A stretch of DNA of 7,108 bases from Paracoccaceae bacterium (GTDB lineage: Bacteria; Pseudomonadota; Alphaproteobacteria; Rhodobacterales; Rhodobacteraceae): assembly GCA_023260935.1 (NCBI GenBank), contig JALQTL010000230.1, forward strand, positions 1 to 7,108, given 5' to 3'. Within the stretch, counting starts at the first letter, position 1. Each line of letters opens with the position of its first letter. A program made the translations under genes and the position numbers. This document shows positions 1 through 6,064 of this stretch, one piece after another. The notes under the pieces were generated by a model. That model saw only the letters and a program-made list of their open reading frames with translations, searched no databases and had not been told where the DNA came from.

Positions 1-1
1 G

Positions 2-502
2 GTGGGGGGGCTGATGCTGGTGGGGGGCATCGTCGCGCTGGCCAACCCGTTGCCGGCGACCTTTACCGCCGTGCATATCGCCGGCTGGATCATTCTGGCG
101 ACCGGCCTTATCCAGTTTTTCGATTTCATCCGGGCGGGATCCTGGGCAGACCGGCTCTGGAGCGGTGTGTTCTCGGTCGGCTACCTCTGGTTGGGGATTT
201 CGCTTCTGCTGAATCCGTTCGAGGGCGTCATCGCACTGACGGTGCTCGTGGCGCTGGGCCTTCTGTTCAGCGGGATCGCCAAGCTTCTGTTCGCCTTTCG
301 CGCGCGGTCCACGCCACTCTTCTGGCCTTTCCTTCTGTCGGGCGCGCTGTCGATCCTGCTGGCCTTGATGGTCTTCTTCAACTTCCCGCAGGCCGCGGCA
401 GTGCTGCTGGGGCTGATGCTTGCCTTCGAGCTGGTCCTCAGCGGTGCGACGGTGATGGGGTTCGCGTTCTGGCTGCGCAGCTTGCGCCAAAGCGCCGTCT
501 GA
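2..502 (+). CDS. HdeD/DUF308 family integral membrane protein, 5'-truncated
   Basis: The reading frame is open from the window edge, and 166 residues are visible. HdeD-family proteins are usually about 180-190 residues with six membrane helices, so some 20 N-terminal residues are probably missing and the GTG at base 2 is not a trusted start. The visible protein is almost wholly hydrophobic: the end of helix 1 (about residues 1-18, ending in the family-typical ALANP), then helices near 23-43, 54-70, 75-99, 107-126 and 131-158, joined by short charged loops such as RAGSWADR and FRARS. HdeD of Escherichia coli is linked to acid resistance at high cell density; most other members have no known function, and none should be assumed here. 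The stop lies 18 bp before the channel gene, so the two are probably co-transcribed. The family call rests on topology and the repeated GxxxLxxGxxxL pattern, not on a catalytic motif. Confidence 0.8.
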   Translation: MGGLMLVGGIVALANPLPATFTAVHIAGWIILATGLIQFFDFIRAGSWADRLWSGVFSVGYLWLGISLLLNPFEGVIALTVLVALGLLFSGIAKLLFAFRARSTPLFWPFLLSGALSILLALMVFFNFPQAAAVLLGLMLAFELVLSGATVMGFAFWLRSLRQSAV

Positions 503-520
503 CCATCGGTCGCAATTGAT

Positions 521-961
521 ATGTTCCGTTTCAATCTCTTGACACTTCGGGTGATCTTCAACGGACTGGCGGGCGCGTTGCGTGACCCTGCCACGCGCGG
601 GCTGATCGGTCTGACTGCGGCAATCATCCTGATCGCGGCAATATTCTATGTCTTCGTCGAAGGCTGGGGATTTCTGGACGCGCTGTTCTTTGCGACGGTC
701 ACGATCTCGACGGTCGGCTTTGGGGACATGGTTCCGCAGACAACCTTGGGCCGTGGCTTCACGATCTTCTACATCTTCGTGGGAATCGGCCTGTTCGTGG
801 CAACCGCTGCCTCGTTGGCCGAACACGTCATCCACAGCGGACGGGCAGAACGCGATCGGGACAAGGCGGGGCCGAACCAGCCGGTTGCCGAACCGGTGAC
901 CGGCACGCTCAGTCCAGTTCTTGCGACCCGCCGCCCGAAACCGTCAGAACCTGACCGCTGA
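521..961 (+). CDS. Two-TM potassium-channel-like protein (Ion_trans_2 pore domain)
   Basis: The 146-residue protein has the layout of a minimal potassium channel subunit: a cytoplasmic N-terminus, TM1 at about residues 28-46, a pore helix near 51-63, the selectivity filter TVGFGD at 64-69, TM2 near 79-101 and a short polar C-terminal tail. The filter has GFG in place of the more common GYG, a variation accepted in potassium channels. Channels of this type assemble as tetramers in the inner membrane. No RCK/TrkA-N ligand domain or voltage sensor is present, so gating is unknown. No good Shine-Dalgarno site precedes the ATG, and translation may be coupled to the HdeD gene 18 bp upstream. The tail (about 103-146) is rich in Arg, Pro and Glu and looks disordered; its last 17 codons lie antisense to the 3' end of hdhA. 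Pore-domain identity is firm; ion selectivity is inferred. Confidence 0.87.
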   Translation: MFRFNLLTLRVIFNGLAGALRDPATRGLIGLTAAIILIAAIFYVFVEGWGFLDALFFATVTISTVGFGDMVPQTTLGRGFTIFYIFVGIGLFVATAASLAEHVIHSGRAERDRDKAGPNQPVAEPVTGTLSPVLATRRPKPSEPDR

Positions 962-1685
962 TCCAGGCCGACGCCGGCGAGCACAGGAAAAGCGCGGCCT
1001 TGGCGATATCCTCTGCCGTTCCCAGGCGGCCCAACGGCGTGTGCCGCAGCATTGCTTTCTCGATTTCGGGGGTCAGAACAGAGGCGAGCGCATCGGTCCG
1101 GATCGCGCCGGGCGCGATCGCGTTCACGCGGATGCCCATAGCACCCAGGTCGAAGGCGAGGTTGCGGGTAAGGTGATCGACCGCAGCCTTGGATGAGGCG
1201 TAGGAAGACATGCGCGCGTTGCGGTTCTGGCCGGCCATCGAAGATATGGTCAGCACCGCGCCATCTCCGGCCATCGACAAATGGGGGGCAGCAAGCTGGG
1301 TCAGCCGGAACACTGAAAAGACATTGAGTTCGTAGGCACGGCGAAAGCTGTCCATCGGCATGTCGAAGGGCTGTGGCCCGCCGCCGCCGGCATTGTTGAC
1401 CAGAATGGAAATCCGACCAAATCGACCCAGAGCGAAGGCGATCAGCGCTTCCAGATCCTCTTCGCGCGTGACGTCACAGGCTGTCCCCGCGGCCCGACCG
1501 CCTGCGGCCAAGATATTTGCGGCCACCTTTTCCGCCGCCTGCCTGTCCAGGTCGCCTATCACGACGGCCGCGCCAGCATCTGCAAAGACTTCGGCTATGC
1601 ATTGGCCAATGCCAGCACCCGCACCCGTGATGACGGCAACATGCTCGTCAAGACGAAACATTTCCGGATCAAGCACAGCAGCCAC
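909..1685 (-). CDS. hdhA: Short-chain dehydrogenase closely resembling 7-alpha-hydroxysteroid dehydrogenase
   Basis: This is a classical SDR of 258 residues. It has the cofactor motif TGAGAGIG (20-27), an acidic residue after beta-2 (Asp45) suggesting NAD(H) preference, NNAG (97-100), Asn121, and the catalytic Ser149, Tyr162 and Lys166 in SYASSK. From memory it matches E. coli HdhA nearly throughout: the block NNAGGGGPQPFDMPM, then FRRAYELNVFS, the PGAIRTDAL stretch and the end LTVSGGGSQEL. HdhA oxidises the 7-alpha-hydroxyl of bile acids with NAD; in a free-living bacterium the true substrate could be another sterol or alcohol. The start is uncertain: GTG at 1685 gives a length nearest HdhA (255 residues), while the ATG at 1661 would give 250 residues; neither has a strong ribosome site. 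The gene follows a regulator by 26 bp and is probably co-transcribed with it. Its 3' end overlaps the opposing channel gene by 53 bp. Confidence 0.88.
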   Translation of the reverse strand: MAAVLDPEMFRLDEHVAVITGAGAGIGQCIAEVFADAGAAVVIGDLDRQAAEKVAANILAAGGRAAGTACDVTREEDLEALIAFALGRFGRISILVNNAGGGGPQPFDMPMDSFRRAYELNVFSVFRLTQLAAPHLSMAGDGAVLTISSMAGQNRNARMSSYASSKAAVDHLTRNLAFDLGAMGIRVNAIAPGAIRTDALASVLTPEIEKAMLRHTPLGRLGTAEDIAKAALFLCSPASAWISGQVLTVSGGGSQELD

Positions 1686-1711
1686 TCCCGGCAGGTTGGA
1701 ACGACCCGATC

Positions 1712-2284
1712 TTAGCTTTTGGTGCCAAGCTTTTGGTCAGTCTCCTGCCCGGAATGGGCATGTGCATCGGCATCCTCATCTCTGGCACAGCTTGCCAGAA
1801 TGATCGCCTCAAGATCACGGAACATGCGCGCGACCCGATCCAGCGCACGCGCATCGACTTCCGACAGATCTACCTTGGCGGCCGCGACGCCCTCATTGAT
1901 GGCAAGCAGATACGAGCCATCAGAGTTCTTGTGGACCCAGCCTTTCTGTTCCAGCGATGCGAATTTCCGGCGCACGGTTTCTCGGGGAATGCCCGTTACA
2001 TCAGCGATGCTCGAAGCGGTTATCGACAGACGGGCTGACGGCAGATCCGCCAAGGGAACCCCTGTCTCGATGGACATCCGCATTGCCCTGATCTGCACCT
2101 GACCCACCAGCGCAAGAACAATCATTTCCTGAAGATCGCCGCGGAACGTTCGGCTGATATCGCAAAGATGCTCGATGAAGAATTCAACGAAATGATATTG
2201 GTATAGTGCGTAGTTCTCGCCAAGTGCAGTGCGCACCTCGTTGGCGCGCCGCGCACTTCGGCGGATGGCCTGACGATTGTTCAC
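1712..2284 (-). CDS. Winged helix-turn-helix transcriptional regulator, family not recognised
   Basis: The 190-residue protein carries a helix-turn-helix at about residues 88-117 (ITASSIADVTGIPRETVRRK, then LEQKGWV), which resembles the DNA-binding end of Crp/Fnr proteins and is followed by a short wing. The N-terminal 85 residues are helical and aromatic (ALYQYHFVEFFIEHL) and do not look like a cyclic-nucleotide domain. A further helical segment (140-165) and an acidic, His-rich tail follow. I chose the GTG at 2284 because a GGAGA site (minus strand, over 2292-2296) lies 7 bp upstream. The frame stays open to an ATG at 2410, but that extension is Arg/Pro-rich and has no ribosome site. The stop is 26 bp before hdhA on the same strand, so this protein probably controls hdhA or senses its substrate. 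Effector and target are unknown. Confidence 0.72.
   Translation of the reverse strand: MNNRQAIRRSARRANEVRTALGENYALYQYHFVEFFIEHLCDISRTFRGDLQEMIVLALVGQVQIRAMRMSIETGVPLADLPSARLSITASSIADVTGIPRETVRRKFASLEQKGWVHKNSDGSYLLAINEGVAAAKVDLSEVDARALDRVARMFRDLEAIILASCARDEDADAHAHSGQETDQKLGTKS
1714..1737. repeat. 10-bp direct repeat at the 3' end of the regulator gene
   Basis: AGCTTTTGGT occurs at 1714-1723 and again at 1728-1737, separated by four bases. The repeat covers the last codons of the regulator (ending QKLGTKS). It looks like a small tandem duplication that lengthened or rewrote the C-terminus. No regulatory role is evident. Confidence 0.6.
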
Positions 2285-2472
2285 TGCGGTGTCTCCGATG
2301 GCGATAACAAAAAATATCATTAAAAGTGGCGAAAAGCGATCAGGACGCGGGCGTAGCGCTTGGTTCCATCTGCCCAAAACGGGCACCTGCCGCGTTGGAA
2401 TGATATCCATTCATTGCCATCTGGGAAAATCGCGCGGGGAAGGACGACCTGTGCCAGGTTCGGAGGAATTGG
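2285..2472. promoter_or_regulatory. Divergent intergenic region between the regulator and the exported-protein gene
   Basis: These 188 bp separate two divergent genes and must hold a promoter for each. The AT-rich stretch at 2306-2326 is the likeliest place for the minus-strand promoter, but I cannot fix -35/-10 boxes with confidence. Two symmetric elements are visible: a small hairpin TGCCC-AAAAC-GGGCA at 2371-2385, and an imperfect 18-bp palindrome centred on GATATC at 2396-2413 (12 of 18 positions symmetric). The latter could be an operator for the adjacent regulator, but that is a guess. A strong GGAGG at 2462-2466 serves the plus-strand gene. Confidence 0.4.
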
Positions 2473-2883
2473 ATGTCCGACTCGATAGGGCGCCGCAGCG
2501 TTCTTGCTGGCCTTGCGGCAGTTACAGCCTCTTCCGCCCTTGGGCAGTCCAAGCCAGTGAAGTGGGTCCAGCTTGGCAAGCGTCTTGTAAGCTTCGAGAC
2601 GGAAACAGATGTTCTTCCGGTTGGCCTGCACCGAGGGCTTTTCGATGGCCTGCGGATCGAGGCCGCAGGAAACGCTGTCTTCATCGAGCGGTTGACAGTG
2701 GTGTTTCCAAAGGGTGAGCAGGCCAACATTCCGGTTCGCAGCGTGATCGCGGCGGGTTCGCGATCACGCGACATGTTGCTTCCCGGGCTGGTCCGCGCAA
2801 TCGTCCGGATTGAGATCGTTTATCGTCGGGCCAAACTGGGGGGGCCAGCCTCTTTGACCTTCTTCGGAAGGCGAGCCCGGTAG
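2473..2883 (+). CDS. Small exported protein with twin-arginine-type signal, probably DUF2541-like
   Basis: The ATG at 2473 follows a strong GGAGG with 6 bp spacing, so the start is secure. The 136-residue product begins with a short polar stretch, GRRSVLA (residues 6-12) and a hydrophobic Ala/Leu-rich segment ending SALG-QS (about 21-26). This matches a twin-arginine (Tat) signal with likely cleavage after Gly24, giving a periplasmic protein of about 112 residues. The mature part starts WVQLGKR and alternates short hydrophobic strands (FDGLRIEAAG, AVFIERLTVVFPKG, ANIPVRSVIAAGSRSRDMLLPG, VRAIVRIEIVYRR, ASLTFFG), the pattern of a small beta-sandwich. It recalls the DUF2541 group of secreted proteins, which has no established function. 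It is transcribed away from the regulator/hdhA pair, so a functional link is possible but unproven. Export is well supported; family assignment is tentative. Confidence 0.7.
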   Translation: MSDSIGRRSVLAGLAAVTASSALGQSKPVKWVQLGKRLVSFETETDVLPVGLHRGLFDGLRIEAAGNAVFIERLTVVFPKGEQANIPVRSVIAAGSRSRDMLLPGLVRAIVRIEIVYRRAKLGGPASLTFFGRRAR

Positions 2884-2896
2884 GCGGGGCGCCTTT
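2882..2896 (+). terminator. Weak hairpin just after the exported-protein gene
   Basis: AGGCG (2882-2886) and CGCCT (2890-2894) can pair around a GGG loop and are followed by only three T bases in all (2894-2896, the first inside the stem). The hairpin begins within the stop codon. The stem is short and the T-tract poor, so termination here would be inefficient at best. Confidence 0.25.
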
Positions 2897-3141
2897 GGTA
2901 TGGGATGAGGGCAGCCGAGAACGAGGATTGGCCCGGCTTGTTGCGCCAGATCGGCGGACGCTGGGTGCGGGCAGAAAAGGGCCGCGTGCTCTTGAAGGTG
3001 CCAAGCGTTTCGCCCGTGACCAGTACATTGACTGCCAAGTCCGGAAGAAGCACGATCTGCCGGCTGCGATCAGGCGGGTCCGGGCCCGGGCGTCGGGGGC
3101 ACTGTAGTCATTGATCCGTCGGATTGCTGGCGCTAATCATT
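2897..3141. other. Spacer without a convincing gene
   Basis: Short open frames exist on both strands. The longest on the plus strand that could matter begins at ATG 2905 and ends at 3114 (69 residues). It is in the same frame as the preceding exported-protein gene, beyond its TAG stop, and starts plausibly (MRAAENEDWPGLLRQIGGRWV) before becoming Ser/Arg/Gly-rich and low in complexity. It has no ribosome site. A minus-strand frame of 77 residues (2820-3053) is equally weak. I recognise no domain in either. The 3' end may hold the hypR promoter: TTGATC at 3111-3116, 17 bp, then TAATCA at 3134-3139, a poor -10 match. Confidence 0.4.
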
Positions 3142-3153
3142 CTGTCGACAATT
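3142..3153. promoter_or_regulatory. Palindromic operator upstream of hypR
   Basis: CTGTCGACAATT contains the perfect 8-bp palindrome TGTCGACA (3143-3150) and shares 11 identical bases, TGTCGACAATT, with the site in front of hypD at 3899-3909. It lies 28 bp before the hypR start codon, just downstream of the weak candidate promoter at 3111-3139. A bound repressor there would block initiation or early elongation, which suggests autoregulation by HypR. FCD-group GntR repressors commonly bind sites of the TNGTNNNACNA type, and this sequence fits loosely. Repeat and symmetry are seen directly; the binding protein is inferred. Confidence 0.65.
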
Positions 3154-3180
3154 TGTGTTCTGACCCGGGAGGGCCGCAGA

Positions 3181-3885
3181 ATGGCGGACAATGCCGAAGA
3201 CATCGTGACCGAGCGCAAGCGCGGGTCTGGGGTGAAGCATGTCTACGAAATGCTGCGTGACGAGATCCTGACCCTTGCGCTGCCGCCGGGGCGCCCGATC
3301 GATGAGGTGAACCTTGCCGAACGATTTGGCATGTCCCGCACCCCGATCCGCGAGGCGCTGGTAAGGCTTGCCGGGGAAGGGTTGGTCGAAACCCTGCCGA
3401 ACCGGTCGGCGATTGTGGCCAATATCGATTTCATGAAGCTGCATACCTTCTTTGATGCCATCACCCTGATGTATCGCGTGACAACGCGGCTGGCGGCGGA
3501 ATGTCACCGCCCCGAAGATCTGGAGATCATCAAGGGCCATCAGGAGCGTTATGTGGCGGCCGTGGCGGCGCGCGACCCGCTGGCCATGATCGCCATCAAT
3601 CGCGATTTCCATGCCGCAATCGCCGAAGCGGGGCGCAACCCCTATTACACCGCGCTGACGCTGCGGCTTCTGGACGAAGGCCGCCGCATCCTGCGGCTGT
3701 ATTACCAATCCTTCGATGACAGGTTGCCCAAGGAATATTCGGATGAACATGCCGGGATCATCGCCGCCATCGCCGCCCGCGATGTGGAACTGAGCGATCG
3801 TCTGGCCCGCGAACATGCCGATCAGATCGTGCGCCAGATCCAGCAATTCTTCTCGCGCGACACCCGCCACGAGGTGCCTTTGTAA
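3181..3885 (+). CDS. hypR: GntR-family (FCD domain) regulator of hydroxyproline catabolism
   Basis: The 234-residue product is a FadR/VanR-group GntR regulator. The start at 3181 is set by GGGAGGG at 3167-3173, 7 bp upstream; an in-frame ATG-like start at 3124 would add 19 hydrophobic residues and has no ribosome site. The N-terminal winged helix covers about 12-80, with the recognition region NLAERFGMSRTPIREALVRL (44-63). The C-terminal helical FCD domain (about 88-225) keeps likely metal/ligand residues Asn140 and His144 (in INRDFH), His190 (SDEH) and His212 (REH). Such proteins usually bind a small carboxylate or amino acid and release DNA. Its place directly before hypD, and the matching palindromes before hypR and hypD and at the hypS/hypH promoter, make it the likely repressor of this locus, as HypR is in Sinorhizobium meliloti. 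Domain assignment is firm; the inducer is inferred. Confidence 0.88.
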   Translation: MADNAEDIVTERKRGSGVKHVYEMLRDEILTLALPPGRPIDEVNLAERFGMSRTPIREALVRLAGEGLVETLPNRSAIVANIDFMKLHTFFDAITLMYRVTTRLAAECHRPEDLEIIKGHQERYVAAVAARDPLAMIAINRDFHAAIAEAGRNPYYTALTLRLLDEGRRILRLYYQSFDDRLPKEYSDEHAGIIAAIAARDVELSDRLAREHADQIVRQIQQFFSRDTRHEVPL

Positions 3886-3897
3886 GGGGGTGATTTC

Positions 3898-3928
3898 TTG
3901 TCGACAATTAAAATGCAAAAGGTATACT
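3898..3928 (+). promoter_or_regulatory. hypD promoter with embedded palindromic operator
   Basis: TCGACA (3901-3906, five of six to the sigma-70 -35 consensus) and TATACT (3923-3928, five of six to -10) are separated by 16 bp, the best promoter match in the window. The perfect 10-bp palindrome TTGTCGACAA (3898-3907) covers the -35 box, so a bound repressor would exclude RNA polymerase. ATGCAAAA follows at 3913-3920, in the spacer, and also occurs at the hypS promoter at the same distance from a TTGT. Transcription should begin near 3935, giving a leader of about 60 nt. Read-through from hypR (stop at 3885) is also possible, as no terminator lies between. Confidence 0.75.
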
Positions 3929-3996
3929 GACGCGGAGATTCGGCGGCCAGCGGGCTTGCCGGTGGTTGCCACTGCCCGATACACAGGAGTTCTTTA

Positions 3997-4959
3997 ATGG
4001 ATACCGCGATTTTCACCGGTGTCATCCCCGCGCTGATGACACCCTGCAAGGCTGACCGCACCCCCGATTTCGATGCCCTGGTGCGCAAGGGCAAGGAACT
4101 GGTCGCGGCGGGCATGTCTGCCGTGGTTTATTGCGGGTCGATGGGCGACTGGCCGCTGTTGACCGATGCGCAGCGGATGGAAGGCGTTGAAAGGCTGGTT
4201 CAGGCCGGGCTTTCGGTGATCGTGGGAACGGGGGCAGTGAATTCGGCCTCGGCCGTGGCTTTGGCGGCGCATGCCGAAAAGGTGGGTGCTGCGGGGCTGA
4301 TGGTGATCCCGCGCGTGCTGTCGCGCGGCGGGTCTGCGGTGGCGCAGCGCAATCACTTCAAGGCCATTCTCGCGGCCGCGCCTAGCCTGCCGGCGGTGAT
4401 CTACAACAGCCCCTATTACGGTTTTGAAACCAAGGCCGATCTGTTCTTTGCCCTGCGGGCCGAGCACCCGAACCTTGTCGGGTTCAAGGAATTTGGCGGG
4501 GCCAAGGCAATGACCTATGCCGCCGAACATATCACCAGCGCCGATGATGGCGTGATCCTGATGGCGGGCGTGGATACCGGCGTCTATCACGGCTATGTCA
4601 AATGCGGGGCCGTTGGCACGATCACCGGCATTGGCAACATCATCCCGAAAGAGATCCTGCATTTTGTCGCCCTGTCCAAGGCTGCTGCTGCCGGTGATCT
4701 GGATGCGCGCCAGCGGGCGATGGAACTGGGCGAGGCGCTGGAAGTGCTTTCCTCATGGGATGAAGGTTACGATCTTGTCTTGTATTACAAGCACATGATG
4801 GTGCTTGAAGGGTATCCCGAATACACGCTGCACTTCAACCCGACGGATGAGCTGACCCCCAGCCAGCGCGGTTGGGCGGAACGCCAGCTTGCCCAGTTCA
4901 AGACATGGTACGCGGAATGGAGCAAGCTTCCCGGGGCGGTTCAAGCCTGCAAGGTCTGA
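3997..4959 (+). CDS. hypD: Delta1-pyrroline-4-hydroxy-2-carboxylate deaminase (DapA/NanA fold)
   Basis: The 320-residue product is a class I aldolase-fold enzyme of the dihydrodipicolinate synthase/N-acetylneuraminate lyase superfamily. It is expected to deaminate delta1-pyrroline-4-hydroxy-2-carboxylate to alpha-ketoglutarate semialdehyde, the third step from trans-4-hydroxy-L-proline, in the cytoplasm. The Schiff-base Lys is Lys164 in VGFKEFGG and the partner Tyr is Tyr136 in VIYNSPYYG. The usual GTTGE loop is GSMGD (47-51), and the stretches VVYCGSMGDWPLLTDAQR, VIPRVLSRGG and the end WYAEWSKLPGAV match hydroxyproline-locus members I recall, rather than true DapA. The start has AGGAG at 3985-3989, 7 bp upstream. 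Neighbouring hypR, hypS and hypH support the role. Keto-deoxy-sugar-acid dehydratases share the fold and also feed alpha-ketoglutarate semialdehyde, so they are the main alternative; the sequence and neighbours make that less likely. Confidence 0.9.
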   Translation: MDTAIFTGVIPALMTPCKADRTPDFDALVRKGKELVAAGMSAVVYCGSMGDWPLLTDAQRMEGVERLVQAGLSVIVGTGAVNSASAVALAAHAEKVGAAGLMVIPRVLSRGGSAVAQRNHFKAILAAAPSLPAVIYNSPYYGFETKADLFFALRAEHPNLVGFKEFGGAKAMTYAAEHITSADDGVILMAGVDTGVYHGYVKCGAVGTITGIGNIIPKEILHFVALSKAAAAGDLDARQRAMELGEALEVLSSWDEGYDLVLYYKHMMVLEGYPEYTLHFNPTDELTPSQRGWAERQLAQFKTWYAEWSKLPGAVQACKV

Positions 4960-4983
4960 CCTGCGGGCATTCCGGAAAATCAG

Positions 4984-5012
4984 AAAGGCCCCCGGCGACG
5001 GGGGCCTTTTTT
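4984..5012 (+). terminator. Strong Rho-independent terminator between hypD and hypS
   Basis: A perfect 10-bp stem (4984-4993 with 5000-5009) closes a six-base loop, GGCGAC, and runs into six T bases at 5007-5012. It lies 25 bp after the hypD stop and ends 13 bp before the hypS stop on the other strand. On the minus strand the stem is followed by TTTCT, so it may also end hypS transcripts, less efficiently. Confidence 0.93.
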
Positions 5013-5024
5013 GCACGGCAGCGG

Positions 5025-6056
5025 TCAGGCGATGGCGTCCAGCCCTTGGGCCAGAAAGCGGTCAAGCTGCGCCACCTCGGCATCTGATAGTTCGATCCCC
5101 ACTTCCTGCGAACGGGCGCGGGCTGCGAAGCGACGTTCCGACGGCAGGCGTGCGCCCTGACCCTTGATCGCCTCGAACAGAAGTTCCGCCCGGGCAAAGG
5201 GATCGCCCGCCCGGCCAGCCGCGAATTTCTGCGGCGACAGGGCAAGGATCAACTCGCCGTGGAACGGTGCAAGGGTTGTTGTGCCCAGAAAATCAAGCAC
5301 TTCGGGGCTGGTCAGATCGCCGATCATTACGGCCCCAAGCAGTTCGATCATGGTGCCGATGGCCGATCCCTTGTGCCCGCCAAAGGGCAGCATGGCCCCG
5401 GCCAGCGCGGCCTCCGGGTCGGTTGTCGGCTGGCCGGATGCATCCAGCGCCCAGCCATCCGGCAAAGGCTTGCCGGCGCGGCGGTGCAACTCAATCTCGC
5501 CCCGCGCGGCAACCGAGGTGGCAAAGTCGAAGACATAGGGATCACGCCCGGGCCGGGGCCAGCCAAAGGCGAAAGGGTTGGTGCCCAGAAGCGGCCGGAT
5601 GCCGCCGGTGGGGGCAACGGTGGCATAGCTGGGGCACATGACCATGGCCGCCAGCCCCTGATCGGTAATCGCCTCCACCTCGGGCCAAAGCGCAGAAAAA
5701 TGGGTGCAGTCATTCACCACAAGGGCGGCAAGGCCAAGATCATGTGCGCGCGCCACCAACTCGGGCAGTCCAAGTTCGAAAGCCGGGTTTGCAAAACCCC
5801 CCGCGGCATCGACGCGCACGATGGCAGAGCCTTCGCCCGGTTTCAGGGCCGGCAGGGCCGTGCCGTCCACCTTGCCGGCCTTCAGCGTGCGCAGCGCCCC
5901 TTCGATGCGAAAGACCCCGTGCGACTTGCAGGCATCCCGCTCTCCGGCCGTGATCACCCGCGCCAGCGCCCCCGATTGCACGTCATTCATGCCGGCGCGC
6001 GAAAAGATTGCCTGCACGCGCGCCTGAAGGTCGCTGACTGAAAAAATCTGGCCCAT
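5025..6056 (-). CDS. hypS: Malate/L-lactate dehydrogenase-family reductase, probably delta1-pyrroline-2-carboxylate reductase
   Basis: The 343-residue product belongs to the Ldh2/DpkA family of NAD(P)H-dependent oxidoreductases, usually 330-350 residues, distinct from Rossmann-type lactate dehydrogenases. Landmarks are KSHGVFR (44-50, with the expected catalytic His46), NDCTHFSALWPEVE (115-128), LLGTNPFAFGWP (156-167), DFATS (177-181), PDGWALDASG (199-208) and GGHKGSAI (226-233), the last typical of cofactor binding. In S. meliloti, HypS reduces delta1-pyrroline-2-carboxylate, formed from D-proline by the pathway's dehydrogenase, to L-proline with NADPH. The same role is the best inference here; piperideine-2-carboxylate or another keto acid is possible. 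I chose the ATG at 6056, not upstream codons up to 6284, because GGAGA (minus strand, 6065-6069) sits 8 bp before it and residues 1-20 match a normal family N-terminus. The gene converges on hypD and diverges from hypH. Confidence 0.83.
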   Translation of the reverse strand: MGQIFSVSDLQARVQAIFSRAGMNDVQSGALARVITAGERDACKSHGVFRIEGALRTLKAGKVDGTALPALKPGEGSAIVRVDAAGGFANPAFELGLPELVARAHDLGLAALVVNDCTHFSALWPEVEAITDQGLAAMVMCPSYATVAPTGGIRPLLGTNPFAFGWPRPGRDPYVFDFATSVAARGEIELHRRAGKPLPDGWALDASGQPTTDPEAALAGAMLPFGGHKGSAIGTMIELLGAVMIGDLTSPEVLDFLGTTTLAPFHGELILALSPQKFAAGRAGDPFARAELLFEAIKGQGARLPSERRFAARARSQEVGIELSDAEVAQLDRFLAQGLDAIA

Positions 6057-6064
6057 CTTTGCTG

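Noticed and set aside
2285..2410. N-terminal extension of the regulator to the ATG at 2410
   Set aside because: The added 42 residues are Arg/Pro-rich then hydrophobic, without a ribosome site, whereas the GTG at 2284 has GGAGA at 7 bp.
3124..3180. Earlier start for hypR adding 19 residues
   Set aside because: The extension crosses the operator palindrome and the Shine-Dalgarno site of the 3181 start, and GntR proteins do not carry such a hydrophobic lead.
3133..3984. 283-residue minus-strand open frame
   Set aside because: It lies antisense to hypR, which has clear domains and a strong ribosome site. The antisense product is rich in His, Arg and Gly with no recognisable domain, as is usual for mirror frames in GC-rich genes.
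3994..4662. 222-residue minus-strand open frame
   Set aside because: Antisense to hypD; composition dominated by Arg, His and Gly, with no domain.
5259..6041. 260-residue plus-strand open frame
   Set aside because: Antisense to hypS, which is a clear family member; the product is Arg/Gly/His-rich and has no ribosome site.
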